Shown here piece after piece: positions 31,254-43,069 of a stretch of 64,000 nt of DNA (the first letter of the stretch is position 1; every line of letters starts with the position of its first letter). The stretch spans positions 6,693,315 to 6,757,314 of the forward strand of contig CM055093.1 in the NCBI GenBank assembly GCA_029204225.1, written 5' to 3'. The DNA is from Diphasiastrum complanatum (Eukaryota > Streptophyta > Lycopodiopsida > Lycopodiales > Lycopodiaceae). The notes under the pieces were generated by a model, which worked only from the letters and a program-made list of their open reading frames with translations, had not been told where the DNA came from and did not search any database. The position numbers and the translations under genes were made by a program.

Positions 31254-33155
31254 TCCTTCACCAAATTGGTACAATTGTTGAGAAACAATATATCATCTAC
31301 ATACAAGGTGATAATTATAAATGACTGCTGCCCTAACTTGAAGTAGACGTTACTGTCGGCCGTGCTTGGTTGAAAACCTTGTCGGATGAGGAATGTGCTG
31401 ATCCTCTGGAACCAAGCTCTGGCTGATTGCTTCAAGCCATAAAGTGTCTTGTGGAGTTTGTAGACATGATGCTTCATACCTTTATGAACGTATCCTTTAG
31501 GTTGTAGCATGTAGATGTCTTTTTCAATGACTCCATTCAAGTAAGCTGTCTGTACATCGAGTTGATGTACTTCCAAGTCGGCTGCTGCAACATATGATAG
31601 GAGGGCTCAGATTGATGAGTGCTTGACTACTGGACTGAAAGTCTCATTGTAGTCAATGTTAGAGATCTGAGTGAATCCTCGTGCTACTAGTCTTGCCTTC
31701 CTTCAATGAATCGTTCCATTGGCATTGTAATTGATCTTGAAGACCCATTTGCAATCGATGAGATTGCAGCCAGCAAGAGCTTCGACAAGTGACCATGTCC
31801 AGTTCTTGATCAGAGAGGAATACTCTCTGTCCGTTGTTTCTCTGCAGAGATCGGAGTCAGTTTGGCTAAGTGCCTCATTGACTGATGTAGGTTTCTGCAT
31901 TATAAGATAGGCAGACTCAGGAGTATACCTTGTGGGCTGTGTGCGCACTCAGCTTGATCTTCTTGGAAGAAGTATCGGCTGATGATTCAATCCTTGGATT
32001 TGTCATTGCTGAGAAGCAACAACATCTTTGTCTAACTCGTTGTCCGGGTAGTTGATCAATTATAGGCACGTTTGAGCCAGTGGCTCGAATAGTCATGTCA
32101 ATGGAAGACATTGAAGGTTCACTTGGAACATTGTGTTTCCCTTTGAGGTCGATAAACTGATCCTCGATAAAGACTGTATCCTGGCTGAATAAGATCTGCT
32201 GGGTATCAGGGTCGTACAGCTTGTAAAGTTTTGTCAGATGAAGTGTATCCTATGAAGATTGTCTTGAGACCTTGGAAGTAAAATTTCTTCTTTGTCTCTT
32301 CCGGGATTTGTGCATAGGGATGCATCCGAATACTCGAAGGTTCTTCAATGAAGGCTTTGAGCATGTCCACACCTCATGGAGTATTATGTCTGAGAGGGCC
32401 TTGGTCGAACATCTATTCTAGATGTAGGCTGTAGTGGAGACAGTTTCAACCCAAAAGCTATTTGTGGTAGAGATGAGTGTGCCAACATACATTTAGTTGA
32501 CTCGACCAGGGTACGATTCTTCCTCTCGACTAATCCATTAGAGTGAGGCGAATAAGGAGTGATAAACTGCTATTCAATGCCTTGGCTCTGGCAATATTCC
32601 TTAAATTCGGTAGAGATGTACTCTCCCCCATTATCTGACCTCAGGGCTTTGATTGTTTTACCAATCTCTTTCTCTGCACGCTCCTTGAAGATTCTGAAGC
32701 AATTGAAAGCTTTTAATTTCTTCTTAATAAAATATACCATAGTTCTTCTGGAAAAGTCATGAATAAAAGTTATAAAATAATTTGCATCCTTTAGTGAAAG
32801 ATTCTTCATTGGGCCACAAATATCTGTATGTACAACATCTAGTAATCCTCTAGGAGTATGTTGATGGCTTGATCTAAATGGTTGCCTGGTTTGTTTATCG
32901 ACTAGATAGTCTTGACAGACAAATAATTCGACTTTCTTGTCAGGATAGTCGAGATCAAGAACAATGGATTATTCAGACATTTGTTGTACAAAAACATGAT
33001 TCAAATGACCAAGTCTAAAATGCCAACATAAACGTTTATTTATCTGAATAGAAGTACTGAGTGTTTGACTAGAGACAGAAAAGCAATGACTTAATCTATA
33101 CAAGTATCTATGTCTTTTTCCGAGTGCTAGGATCTTGCCTGTCCTATCGACAGTA
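31254..33155 (-). pseudogene. Old copia, central pol (pre-integrase, integrase, RT start)
   Basis: This is the upstream half of the element split at 31249. Minus-strand order: TGKILALGKRHRYLYRL and WHFRLGHLNH (pre-integrase, about 33000-33140), TDICGPMKNLSLKDANYF, FIHDFSRRTMVYF, LRSDNGGEYIS (32570-32809), a decayed integrase C-terminus with the words that encode VFRIF, then RT: VNEALSQTDSD (31850), CKWVFKINYNANGTIH, QLDVQTAYLNGVIEKDIYM, LYGLKQSARAWF and LYVDDILFLNN up to the split. Stops and frameshifts occur throughout. The part after the split is at 23880-24811. Upstream it meets an inverted block at about 33155. Confidence 0.85.
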
Positions 33156-33943
33156 GAAGCTAGAGAGCACTGCGATAACAGACAAGAGTCTGATCAAGCT
33201 CTGTATAGCAACAAGGATCAGCGCAAGAAGAAGCCTAATGCTAAGAGGGAGTCGTCTCGAAGATTAAATCGCAATCAGTAGAAGGACGCAGACAAAGAAT
33301 GAAGATCAAAGGCATATACCAAACAAAAATAGCAAGGTGGTGAGAAGAAGTTTTGTGTTAGTGGATGGATCTAACATTCTTGATGTTGATGAGAAGGATC
33401 ATATTTGGATGGTGGTGAGGATGGACCTTCATGAACTCAAAAGCCAAGGAGAACATCAAGAGAATCGAAAGGGTAAGCAAGTAGTTTCTGGAAATTATGT
33501 TACTTTCCTAACCTCTTTGGATGAGCCTACAAGTGTAGATCAAGCAAGGAAAGAAGAGGAGTGGATCCAAGCAATGGATCTTGAGTATCAAGCTCTTACG
33601 AAGAATGGAACATGGAGATTGGTGGAGTTGCCTAAGGACAAGAAAGCTATTGGATGCAAATGGATCTTCAAGGTGAAGGCAAACCAAGATGGATCTATCA
33701 ACAAGTACAAGACAAGGTTAGTGGCAAAATGATATGCTCAATAACAAGGGATTGACTATGATGAGACCTTTGCACCCGTGGCAAAGATGGTAAGCATTCG
33801 AGTCATCATTTCACTTGCTACACTTTATGGATGGGATCTATGGAAAATGGACATTTTAAATGCATTCTTGAATGGTGATCTTGAGGAGAAAGTGTACATG
33901 GAGTAACCCGGGAGCTACATTTCATCAACAAAACCAAATCATG
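33156..33943 (+). pseudogene. Inverted block: gag tail plus a copia RT fragment
   Basis: The flanks are minus-strand copia, but this block reads on the plus strand. It opens with a gag-tail-like peptide (EHCDNRQESDQALYSNKDQ, then RKKKPNAKRESSRR), followed from about 33337 by a fragment closely related to the young copia: KGKQVVSGNYVTFLTSLDEP, KDKKAIGCKWIFKVK, IDYDETFAPVAKM and LNAFLNGDLEE. It ends near PNHV at about 33940. Turning the block around would place the gag tail directly after the gag N-part at 33944. Stops occur at 33730, 33743 and 33904. Confidence 0.7.
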
Positions 33944-34507
33944 TGCTCTGTGATCTCGGCTACTACCTTTTCGAGGGTCATAGCAGGATCCTTAGCTAAC
34001 ATAGTGCGTGTTGTTTGGAAAGATCTTGGTAGCATGCATAATAGATACATCAGTTGCTTCTCCTGTGAGACTACGTGCTCCGTGCCAGCATTGTGCAAAG
34101 AAATAAATAAATTTTTCATCTTTTTGATGAATGTCGTGAGATGTTTACCATCCCAGGGTAGGTATGTGAGTTGATTTTCCAAATGCATGATTTGGTTTCG
34201 AACCTTGCTATCAATGCATCCCATAGTTCTCGTGCATTTGCTATTGATGAGAGATCGAGTATAATGAAGAGAAGCTAACAACTACTGCCTTATCGTTTTT
34301 CTCCTTCCATTCGTGAAGCTCCTTGCCGGTATTTACTGGCTTTTCTTCGGTCCCATCCACCCAGGGCCAAAGTGCTTCTCGTTTTAGGATGAGTGAAGTC
34401 TTCACCTTCCAGTCTAGGTAGTTTGAAACATCTACCTGAAGTACTGCCTGAAGTACTGTGCAAATATCTGATTGAATGCTGCTTATAGACGCCATTGTTG
34501 TATACAA
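33944..34507 (-). pseudogene. Old copia gag N-terminal part
   Basis: Two overlapping minus-strand frames carry it. The first, from ATG at 34495 or 34507, reads MASISSIQSDICTVLQ, NYLDWKVKTSLILKREALW and WVDGTEEKPVNTG, a DUF4219-like start. The second reads KVRNQIMHLENQLT, KMKNLFISLHNAGTE and ALLCMLPRSF-like residues ending TLEKVVAEITEHM, a UBN2-type gag. One frameshift lies near 34260. It belongs to the same old copia as the pol parts downstream. Confidence 0.8.
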
Positions 34508-34603
34508 CTCTTCAGCTTGAATCAGGTTTCTTTGCTTTGAATGAAAACCTTCAGGCTCTGGAAACCTTCTTGTTCTGAATGACCAGAGTGTTTGAATGAC
34601 CAG

Positions 34604-34615
34604 GCTCTGATACCA
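34604..34615 (-). promoter_or_regulatory. Primer-binding site of the old copia
   Basis: TGGTATCAGAGC on the minus strand, about 100 bases before the gag ATG. Confidence 0.85.
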
Positions 34616-34619
34616 TTAT

Positions 34620-35260
34620 TGAGAATCTGATCAACCCGCTCTGTTGCCATTGTTGGAGATTTGAGAGATGAGGGATGATTGAGGTGCTCTGGTCCCTGCT
34701 AGGTCTGATAATGCGCTCTCTGTTCAGATTCCTAAGATTAAGCTAGATAGAGTCGAACTCTCTATCGCAAGCTACTGCTGCCAACTGAGATCTATCATCT
34801 TCCAAGCTCTAGATACACACTGCCTATCTAGTATTGATTTATAATCATTCAATCAACGAGCCTATGTGCTAAAAAACTTAATGACAGCTGAATACACATG
34901 AACAATGAACAAACATAAAGACATTCAAGATCATACACAAGGGACAAGATGTGCAAATAGCATATGTATTCTCAAATGATCTTTGTGAGTGCCGCTTTTG
35001 GCATACCGTATAGCGCGTTGACGCAAGAGAATCTCGGTCTCTTACAAATTCTAACTCATCAACTGGTCTTGCTTACTAGTAGACTCTGACATCAATCAAT
35101 CGCTCTCGCTTACTAGGAGATGCTTACATAAACCAACTCATCCAATCTATGCATCAACCTATGCAATCTTTTCTCTCACGTTCATCCTGTTTATATAGGA
35201 ACAGAAAAAAAGAGTTTATGCTAATCATTTGATTACAAGAACTGGTTCAAGAACATTCTA
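34620..35260 (-). repeat. Probable 5' LTR of the old copia (edges uncertain)
   Basis: The LTR should abut the primer site. A TGAGAATCTGATC start at 34620 or a TGTTGG start at 34652 is possible. A minus-strand TATATAAACAGG box near 35190 fits a promoter. It does not look like the 3' LTR at 23330, so the two ends may come from different subfamilies. Confidence 0.4.
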
Positions 35261-36060
35261 ACGGCTTCCAGTTTGTTGTCTCCTTCGTTCGTGGAGTTTG
35301 GTCTGCATCTAGTACTTTGCTTGATCTTCCCTGTGCTTGGGTCGTGAAGATATGCCGTTTTTGCAGCCGTATGTGATCGCAATCGTTTGTCTATGGTGCC
35401 TTTCGGTCATGAGTAGTCCTTTGCGCTCATGAGGAGAGAACCGTTGTGAACCGCGTTCGTTGGCTATGTGGTTGGCCTTCGGTCAGCCTTCTCATGGACT
35501 ACCTTCGATTTGCTTCATAGGTGACCGCAAGTTACATCTTGTGGTGTCTTGGCGGCTTTTTGTCGTGAGCCGTGCACTTCGCTTCTTGATCGTAAGTGTT
35601 GACTTTCGGTTTCCTTCGGCTTGCTAAAGTTTCGTAATGGACCGTAGGCTAGAGGGTTGTAGTTTGTGGTGCACGTTGCATTGCAGTTGCAGGTTGACTC
35701 CTTCCGTTGGTCTTCATATGTGACTCCTTGCGGGACTATTGTGTTGCTGTTGCGGTTGCGGTTGCGGTGGCCTTTGTTGTTTTCGTTGCTTTGCTTTGCG
35801 ATTGTTTTTGGTGCGGTTGTGTTTTTTTGGTCTTCGCTTGTGACTTTAATATTGACCCTCGTGGTGCCTTGCGGCTTGTGGTTGTCTTCGTTCAAACCGT
35901 TTGTAGTGTAGTTGCGGTTGTTTGCGGTTTTTGTCTGTGGGCGGTTTCCGAGAATTTCTGCAGGTTTTGGTTCATAAGCTAGCAATGCTTTGTGGGTAGA
36001 AACTTCATGTTTTTTCAGATTTAGCATCATCTAAACGTTCAGTAGCTGCTATGCATAAGG
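35261..36060. repeat. G/T-skewed degenerate repeat region
   Basis: About 750 bases with strong G+T bias on the plus strand. Words such as GTGACYGCAAG, GGTGCCTTGCGG and GTTGCGGTTGCGG recur at irregular spacing. The long frames here on both strands come from this bias. It may be the far part of the LTR above. Confidence 0.5.
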
Positions 36061-36079
36061 ATGAAACCAAAAATTCAAT

Positions 36080-36919
36080 CAACATCACAACATCTTGACC
36101 ATAAACTAAATTGAAAGGAGTATGATTTGTGCTAATTTTATAAGCTGTTCAGAATGCCCATAATACAACATGTAACCAGTGTTCCCAAAATGAGCGACTT
36201 GCCTCAACTGTCTCAGTCATAATAATACATAGAATCTTGTTTGAAGATTATTCTTGTCCATTACCCCTTGGATAATACGGAATACTAAATTGATGAATAA
36301 CAAAAATTCTTCCATTAAGCACTTGATCGTTTCACTGACAAAATGGGTACCTCGATCGCTCATGGTCTCAATTGGACATCCAAATCGAACAATAATGTCC
36401 TCATACAAAAACTTGGCGATTGGTTTTACGTTGGCAACTCAAACTGCTCTTGCCTCAACCCATTTGGTCATGTACTTTGTTGCTATGATTACATATCTAG
36501 CTTGAGTATCTCGTGCCTCAAGATGAAACCGACCAACATAATCAAGTCCCCATTTCTCAAACGAGACTTGTGCCAATATTGGATAATGGCTCATAATTTG
36601 TTTCGGAGGATGACATGCACATTAACAAACATCAAAAGACTAGATACATTTTTGTATGTTTATGAAACGTAGGCCATCCACATCATGATTGTAAAATGTT
36701 ACGAACTGTAATATATGATGCAAAATGACTTCCTCCCATTCCATCATGAGACAACATAATTAGATCATGAACTTCATGTGGTAAAATGCATCTAAAAAAT
36801 ATCATCAGCTCCTCGTCGATACAACCCATCCAACGATCAATTAATAAGATTGTGCTTTTATAATCAATCTCCATTGTTGAGGGACAATGATTCATTTGGA
36901 TGTTGTCAAGATTTTGCAA
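36080..36919 (-). pseudogene. Ty3/gypsy integrase remnant
   Basis: Minus strand: DEELMIFFRCILPHEVHDL, then HDGMGGSHFASYITVRN (the H2C2 finger start), a decayed stretch with a C-x2-C remnant, then DIIVRFGCPIETMSDRGTH (36408-36340) with the second catalytic Asp. Downstream, tracts corresponding to YYPR and NGQ words are frameshifted. It matches the gypsy family at 3070-4590 and is more decayed. Confidence 0.8.
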
Positions 36920-36924
36920 AATCT

Positions 36925-37509
36925 AGCGTGATTAATTTATACTTTCATGTACATATGTAAATCTCACATGTGTGGAGCATGTTCCCACGTGTGGAGGGTA
37001 GGCCTAATTATTTTAGTTCATTTATGTTGAGTTTAAATAGTCAATAGGCCTCAAACTTGAGATCTAGTAAGATAGTGACATTTGTCACATGATGTTAGGA
37101 TTAAAATGCATCTACTTGGCCCAATCACATTTAGAGGGCCCAATCATTCTACATCTCATGCTAGTACTATATGGAAGAGCTCTCTTATTGTACATACAAG
37201 TTTTTGTGAAGAAATCTATGTGATACACATTGTTTTTTTCTCATATTCTCTCTCTACTTGAGCCTCAATCACTTTCTCTCTCTACCAGAGAATAGGCTAT
37301 TTCTTAAAGCATGCTGGGAACTTAGTTTTTTTTATGTACTTTGATTGCTTTGAGTGCCAATTGAATGTGCATGAAATTGTGCTCTTGCCTTAGAATCAAA
37401 CTAAGATTGTAGGATGCAATCTATGTGATAGATCTATGTGCAATCACAAATTACTTTAGAAGATCATTGTGGGTCTTGGGCAGGTCTTCACACGTGCGAA
37501 ACTTTCACA
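36925..37509 (+). repeat. Copia 5' LTR (left edge uncertain)
   Basis: It ends CACACGTGCGAAACTTTCACA next to a primer site. CCCACGTGTGGAGG lies at about 36992. The start was not fixed but should lie just after the gypsy remnant. Confidence 0.65.
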
Positions 37510-37521
37510 TGGTATCAAAGG
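37510..37521 (+). promoter_or_regulatory. Primer-binding site, mutated tRNA-Met type
   Basis: TGGTATCAAAGG, one change from TGGTATCAGAGC, directly after the LTR. Confidence 0.75.
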
Positions 37522-39360
37522 CACCTTAGATATGATCTTCATGCATGAATGACCAAGATTAGAAAGTGAAATTCATGATTTTGAGTGTGGTTGAGGATCT
37601 TGACTAGCTTCAAAGGGATCTTGGCATCATGATGATTTGGATCTGAAAAGTACAGTATGGACTATTGTGCTCAGAGCGTGTGTGGGATGCCCCCATTTTA
37701 AGGACTTATTGTGTTCTATGTAGTGATCCAAAGTGTGTAAATAAATACTTGTTGGAAAGCTATTTGAGTGTAGATTTAGGTGCAAGAGATCTCAAGTGAA
37801 TTGGTTCACTATAGATCAAGTTATTGGCATTTTTTTTGGAGGTAGGTTGGGCACCCAGCCTGGTGACTTTTGCCAAAGAGCACCAAATCTTGGTGGTTGC
37901 ATAAAAAAACTCAAATTTATATTGTCAATCTACGTTTTGAGAGTTCTAGATTAGATTTTGAGATCCTAGTCACATTGTTTCACTCCTACTCATAGTTCTT
38001 GAGTGTTTTTTTGACTTGAAATAGAGTCATAGAGGTGTGTGAAACTTGTGCTTGGAGTGTGATCCAAATTATCTTGGAGTTCCTTCATTTGTGAAAGGTA
38101 AAATCTAGTAATTCAAGTTTATTGGCATTGGTGGAGAGATTGGTCTCTCCTTTGTGATCAAGATCTTACTAAGTGGATCTAGCTCTTTGAAGCACACATC
38201 TTAGTGTGAGAAAATAATCACACTTTTTGAGACTTCAAATTCAACCTAAGAGTGGAGGGTGAATTGCATACATCAAGTTTGATGTGAAAAATTGTTTTAG
38301 AAAACAAGTTTTTGAGAGCTAGTTTGGACATAGTTTGCTGGATTTTGAGATCAAAAGGGATCAACATCATAATGAATTGATCCATGTTGGGTACTGTATG
38401 GACCAAGGTGCTAAGGCATGTGTGATATCACCAAAATTTGGATGGTTGGTGTTTTTCCAAGCTAGATCCAAATCTAGTATATAATTGCTTGTTGGAAAGC
38501 TAGTGAAGTCTAGTTTGTGATGCAATTGTTTTCAAGCCAAAAGGACTTGTCCTGAAAAAGTTATAGGAATCAAAATGAAGGTGGTTAGGGCACCCAACCT
38601 GGTGAGACATGACAAGAGAATCTCACAACTAGCTTAGATAATCAAAATTTATGCTTTTGCATTGTCAATCTAGTTTGTGTGTGATCTAGATGAGATTTTG
38701 GTGCCATAGCACATAGTTTCACACAAATCCATTGTGTTTGAGTTGTTTGTGGATTCCTTGAGTGTTTTCAAGTGTTTTTGAATCTCATGGAGAGAGTTGG
38801 CTCAAAGTCTTGGAGTTTTTATCTTTGGTGTGAGGCAAGATCTAGATACAAGGAGAGATTGACATTGGTTGTGAGATTAATCTCACATTGTGTTTGCAAG
38901 ATGTCATAATGAGTTGAATACACTTTCATGTATCATTCTTATAGAGAGAGAGAGAAGCAACAAATTTGATTGAAAAATAGTCAAGTCTTACTTTTTGTCC
39001 AAGAATCTCAAGTTATGAGAGGTCTACTCAAGATTGGTGGAAATCTAGGACATTGTTTGTGATCAAATATTTTCAAATCGATTCCAAATCTCAAGAGGTA
39101 GAGTCATTGGTCTTGGTTGAGTCCAATAGGAGGTCAAATTTAGTGAGCCTTAATCTTTGTGATCTAGACAAGGTCCATTTTCCAAGGTGACTAGTTTTTT
39201 GAGTGAAGATTGATTCTTAAATTTGTGATCTAGATCTCTTGTAGATCTGTCTAAATTTTTTATGTGTTTAAATCTAGTGTCTTGAGAGTCACAAAATCAC
39301 TTTGAAGAATCATTTCACAAGTTTGTACTTTGTGTACAAGTACTTCTTACCACGACATCA
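37522..39360 (+). other. Copia leader with an internal diverged duplication
   Basis: Non-coding. A block at about 37600-38110 recurs in diverged form at about 38310-38830. Shared landmarks are TACTGTATGGAC, GTTGGAAAGCTA and GGGCACCCARCCTGGTGA, in the same order. The leader at 50700-51100 carries one copy of the same block. Confidence 0.7.
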
Positions 39361-39940
39361 ATGGAAGCAAATGGAAGGTCCAAATCAAGGTGCTACTATT
39401 GTGGCAAGATGGGGCATTTGGCTTCAAGTGCTACAAGAGAAAAAAGGATGAAGGAAAGCAAAAGGAAAGGCAAATATGTTGCAACAATCAAGGTGGAGAT
39501 GGCTTCATTAAGGAGGAGTCTCTCATGGCATGCATGGATGCACCAACAATTTCTATGGAGGAAAATCCTTGGTGGATTGATATTGGGACAGAGTCACATA
39601 TCAGTTGCAAAAGGGAGTATTTTTCTTCATTCACATCATATTCAAGTTCTAAGGAGTCCATTCTTGTCTCAAATGGTGTTGAATATGTGATTCATGAAAT
39701 AGAAACCATTCCTATTTGGCTTGGATCAAGGAAGAAAGAAAAGCTTGAAAATGTGTTGTATGTCCCTTCATTTTCTAGAAATGTGAGTGTGAGTCAATTG
39801 ATTGTGTCAAAGTTTGATTGCAATGTTTGCTTTATCATCAAAGGAGAGAAAGTCATTACAAGAGGGATTAGAGATGGTAGGCTTTTCAAGCTTAACATTT
39901 GTGTGAGAACTACCCAAAAATTTCGATTTTTTAGGTGAAA
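39361..39940 (+). pseudogene. Copia gag knuckle and protease remnant
   Basis: Most of gag is missing. A knuckle start (RCYYCGKMGH) is followed, after a frameshift, by FKCYKRKKDEGKQKERQ, so the CCHC motif is split. Protease follows in the frame 39330-39938: NPWWIDIGTESHISCKREYF, IHEIETIPIWL, KLENVLYVPSFSRN and KLNICV. The catalytic DSG reads DIG. The copy ends near 39940 where a gypsy leader on the other strand begins. Confidence 0.8.
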
Positions 39941-40014
39941 AAGAATGGTGAGAGAGAAGAAAAGAGAGAGGAAGAGATTAAGAAAGCTATGCGACGAAAC
40001 GAGTGTGTGGCGCT
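39941..40014 (-). other. Short gypsy leader stub
   Basis: About 75 bases between the tRNA-Asp primer site and the junction with the copia fragment. Confidence 0.5.
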
Positions 40015-40031
40015 CCCTGGCAACGGCGCCA
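40015..40031 (-). promoter_or_regulatory. Primer-binding site for tRNA-Asp
   Basis: On the minus strand TGGCGCCGTTGCCAGGG, one mismatch from the tRNA-Asp complement and different from the mismatch at 15957. It lies one base from the LTR edge. Confidence 0.85.
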
Positions 40032-40032
40032 C

Positions 40033-40098
40033 TGTTGTGTCGTCAATGTAGTATAGAGGTTCGTCGCTGGGAGCGGCAACCTCGCCTTCACCTGCACA

Positions 40099-40193
<95 letters not shown>

Positions 40194-40623
40194 AAAACCA
40201 AGAGAATTTTATTAAGAGGAGATGGATGGAGATACAATACAAAGGAAATGGCTCCCTCTTATAGATTTTAGAGGTGAGCCTCCTTCACTCTCATTGGCCA
40301 CTTCATTGGGGCAAGGATTCTGATGCAAGCCTTTAAAATAAACACAACTTAAATCTATTGGTGCTAAGAAAGCACAAGGGCACTCACATAATTCATGTGA
40401 GTTTTAAGTTGGGCCCTTTTAGCTTTTTTATTTGCAACTTGACTTAGGGCCTCTAATGTCATTTTAGAGTTTTAAGCCCCTAGTCTCTTATTCCTAGGAA
40501 TTACAACTTGGTACTTGTGCTCATTGGATTGGGCTTACACGCGCAGGATGCCGATGCCCTCGCACTTATTACCCTACTTACAATGTACTGAGGCGGGGCC
40601 CACTAGGTAAGGCTTGGCCAACA
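40033..40623 (-). repeat. Gypsy LTR (591 bp) with an internal GA microsatellite
   Basis: Its edges are TGTTGT (40033) and GGCCAACA (40623) on the plus strand. On the minus strand GCGAGGGCAT, then TGTAAGCCCA and CCAATGAGC match the LTR at 15135. An AG run of 87 bases (40103-40189) lies inside it near its 3' end. Almost all of the element body is missing. Confidence 0.8.
40103..40189. repeat. (AG)n microsatellite inside a gypsy LTR
   Basis: Pure AG run of about 87 bases. Confidence 0.97.
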
Positions 40624-40756
40624 ATATTTTGAGTGGTGGGACCCACTTGTTTATTATTGTGCAGGAAATACCCACAACATCAATCGCTTAGATGATACTT
40701 CTTTAGCACGAGATACTAATCATAAGAATTCTCCCAATGTAATATTCATCTTGCTA

Positions 40757-41400
40757 CTAGACATAATATTCATGATCAACAACTTTGTGTGACACCTCTA
40801 GTTTTGTTATCTTATATGGCTCTTCACGATGATGCAATTGAGTATTGACATCAGTCCTTTGATGAGATCTTTGCACGAGATCAGGTAAAACCATTGGTAT
40901 CATAGATACAAGAGGAACCTCAATTGCAGCTCGAGCATTCTCCAATAGATTCTAGAAACAATAGCCAGTACAAACTTGCAAGAGGCGGTTCAACATCAAC
41001 TTCTTAATGCTTCTGAGCTGTCATGACGGCCATAACTGGTGCAAATGGTTCAATGAATTTCCTTGGAATAGGTCAAACTACTAGTCTTGGTTTGACTGTT
41101 ATCATGTTCAATGGAGTAATTACAAGTGGTGGCTTCGGTCTAGCTGGGCAATCCTTGTAGCAATGCCCATATCTGCATTCACGACAGATAGGAGTAAATT
41201 TGCCTTGTTTGGACATTCGACTATTTGATGATTTTCTCCACATCCAAAGCAACCCAGTGGCACTCTTGTCCATTGTTTAGACTGTCGTTGTTGCACAACA
41301 ACATAGATTGCGTATTTCCCTGGAGGTTCAATCTCTTGTTCTGAGGCATAATTCAACTAGCATTGGCTCGAAGAAACTTTTGGCTCCATCATTTTTGTAT
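40757..41400 (-). pseudogene. Ty3/gypsy gag remnant with two zinc knuckles
   Basis: On the minus strand two C-x2-C-x3-H-x4-C knuckles occur in different frames: CFGCGENHQIVEC (near 41240) and CRECRYGHCYKDC (near 41180). A decayed linker and a frame reading ENARAAIEVPLVS follow. The knuckle pair resembles the duplicated knuckles of the gypsy at 17249-18700. No protease motif was found. Confidence 0.65.
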
Positions 41401-43069
41401 GAGGTGCTTGTTATCCTGCTGAAGCATGTAACTCCATTATACTTTTTCAACTCTAAACGAAAGGTTCATCTGATGATAGGACATGGTTGAGGTTCATGAA
41501 CCTTTAGTCGTAAATCGGATTCTACCATCTTTTAAGAATTTATTTAAAAAAATTAGTAAATTAATAAAGTATAAATGTGTAGATGAGATTGGATCTAGAT
41601 ATTTCAAAGATTCGATATAGATTTTTCCAAAATCAATCATATCCTTTGATTTGATATGTAAAAACCTGATGATGATATTAGAACTGATGTTTGAAAGAAA
41701 AAAAAAATCTTGATCTAGTAACTCGACACTCTAAAAATGAAAAAATTCTCAAGCTTCAATGTCTTATCAGCTCAGAGCTTTTCACAAATTTGACAGTAGC
41801 TAAATCAGGCAAATCAAAACTCAAAAATAATATTGTTTTGAAGGTTAACTCGACAAAAGTTCACAACTACTATTTTCAATAAAAAAAAATCACTAAAATG
41901 ATTGTTTTTGACAAATCTGGCAAAACTAACCTTCGATTGTCTGACTGAAAATAGATTTGACAAAAATATGTGGTTGAATTGGCAAAGGTTCTTCAAGTGA
42001 AGGATGAAACTTTTGCAACTTGGTAAGAGTTAAAATGAATATTTGGAACAATTCTAATAGAACCAACCTTCTTCAAATTCAAAAATGATAGATTACTAAA
42101 TTTGAAAACGTCACAAAGACTGGTGAAGGTTCTCGTGAACGTTCAAAAGAATTATTGAGATTTTTGTGATTTCGACAAAAATTGATTAGAAATTTAAAAA
42201 ACCTAGTCTTAACATTCGCTTTACTACAAAGTATGATGGATTGACTAGTGACACTGGCAAAGGTTCAAGCGAAGTTTCGAACAGAGAAACTGAATTTTTT
42301 AATAAAAAATGATCAGAAACTCAAAAAACGTTTCTTTTTCTTTTATTTTAGAATTAAGCTTCGCCTACGTGGCTATAAATAGGTCTAGATCAAATCTGTA
42401 TACAATAGAACAAGCGAAGATTAGTTTTCTGTATTTTTTGGAATTTAAGAATTTTTTCACTGTTTTTTTTCAATTCTGAAAAATGGTTGGGAAGTAACTT
42501 TTGTCGTTCAAACTGTAGCTTCACTGCATCAAGACAGTCCTGCTTGCAAAGGTTGGTTTCAAAGATCAGAAAGCTATCAACGTATGATAAAGATTTTACC
42601 CCTTTTGCCTCCAAATTGTAGAAAATGACTGATTTTTGTGGTTTATTTTATTTTTTCATATCCAAATGAATCTTAGGAATGGTGTTATGTCTGACCTTCC
42701 TTATTCAACAATCAAAACAAATTACAAGCAAGGAGTCCACACAAAACATGAAAAATTCACCCAAAACTAACCAATCCTAGCCCTAAGCACCTACAAAGCA
42801 TCAATCGAAGGATTCTAGCATGTCACGCGGAAGTTCATTTCCATGAGAGCGATAACATAAATTCAGATTCATACACATGCTTGTTATTTCACAATTAGCA
42901 CTACGTTTCACTAACCCTAATCACCACGACCAAGCTTATTTTTTTTCTTTCTCTTTTCTCTTAAAAAAAGTACAACAAGATTCAATCTGACCAATTAGCA
43001 AATCTAATAACATAAAGATCCTAAGAAAACATGAGAGATGGAACAAGAAATAAGAGGAACCCACTTTTA
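41401..43069. other. Unassigned AT-rich region
   Basis: Only short frames and no domain. Words like TGGCAAAGGTTC recur with variation near 41980, 42250 and 42120. It may be a decayed repeat. Confidence 0.3.

Noticed and set aside
34652-34660. TGTTGG as proof that the 5' and 3' LTRs of the old copia match
   Set aside because: Beyond the first 20 or so bases the sequences at 34652 and 23330 do not agree, so the shared start may just reflect common copia LTR ends.
35515-36030. 171-codon minus frame rich in Asn and Thr
   Set aside because: It follows from the G/T skew of the plus strand. No domain or start context supports it.
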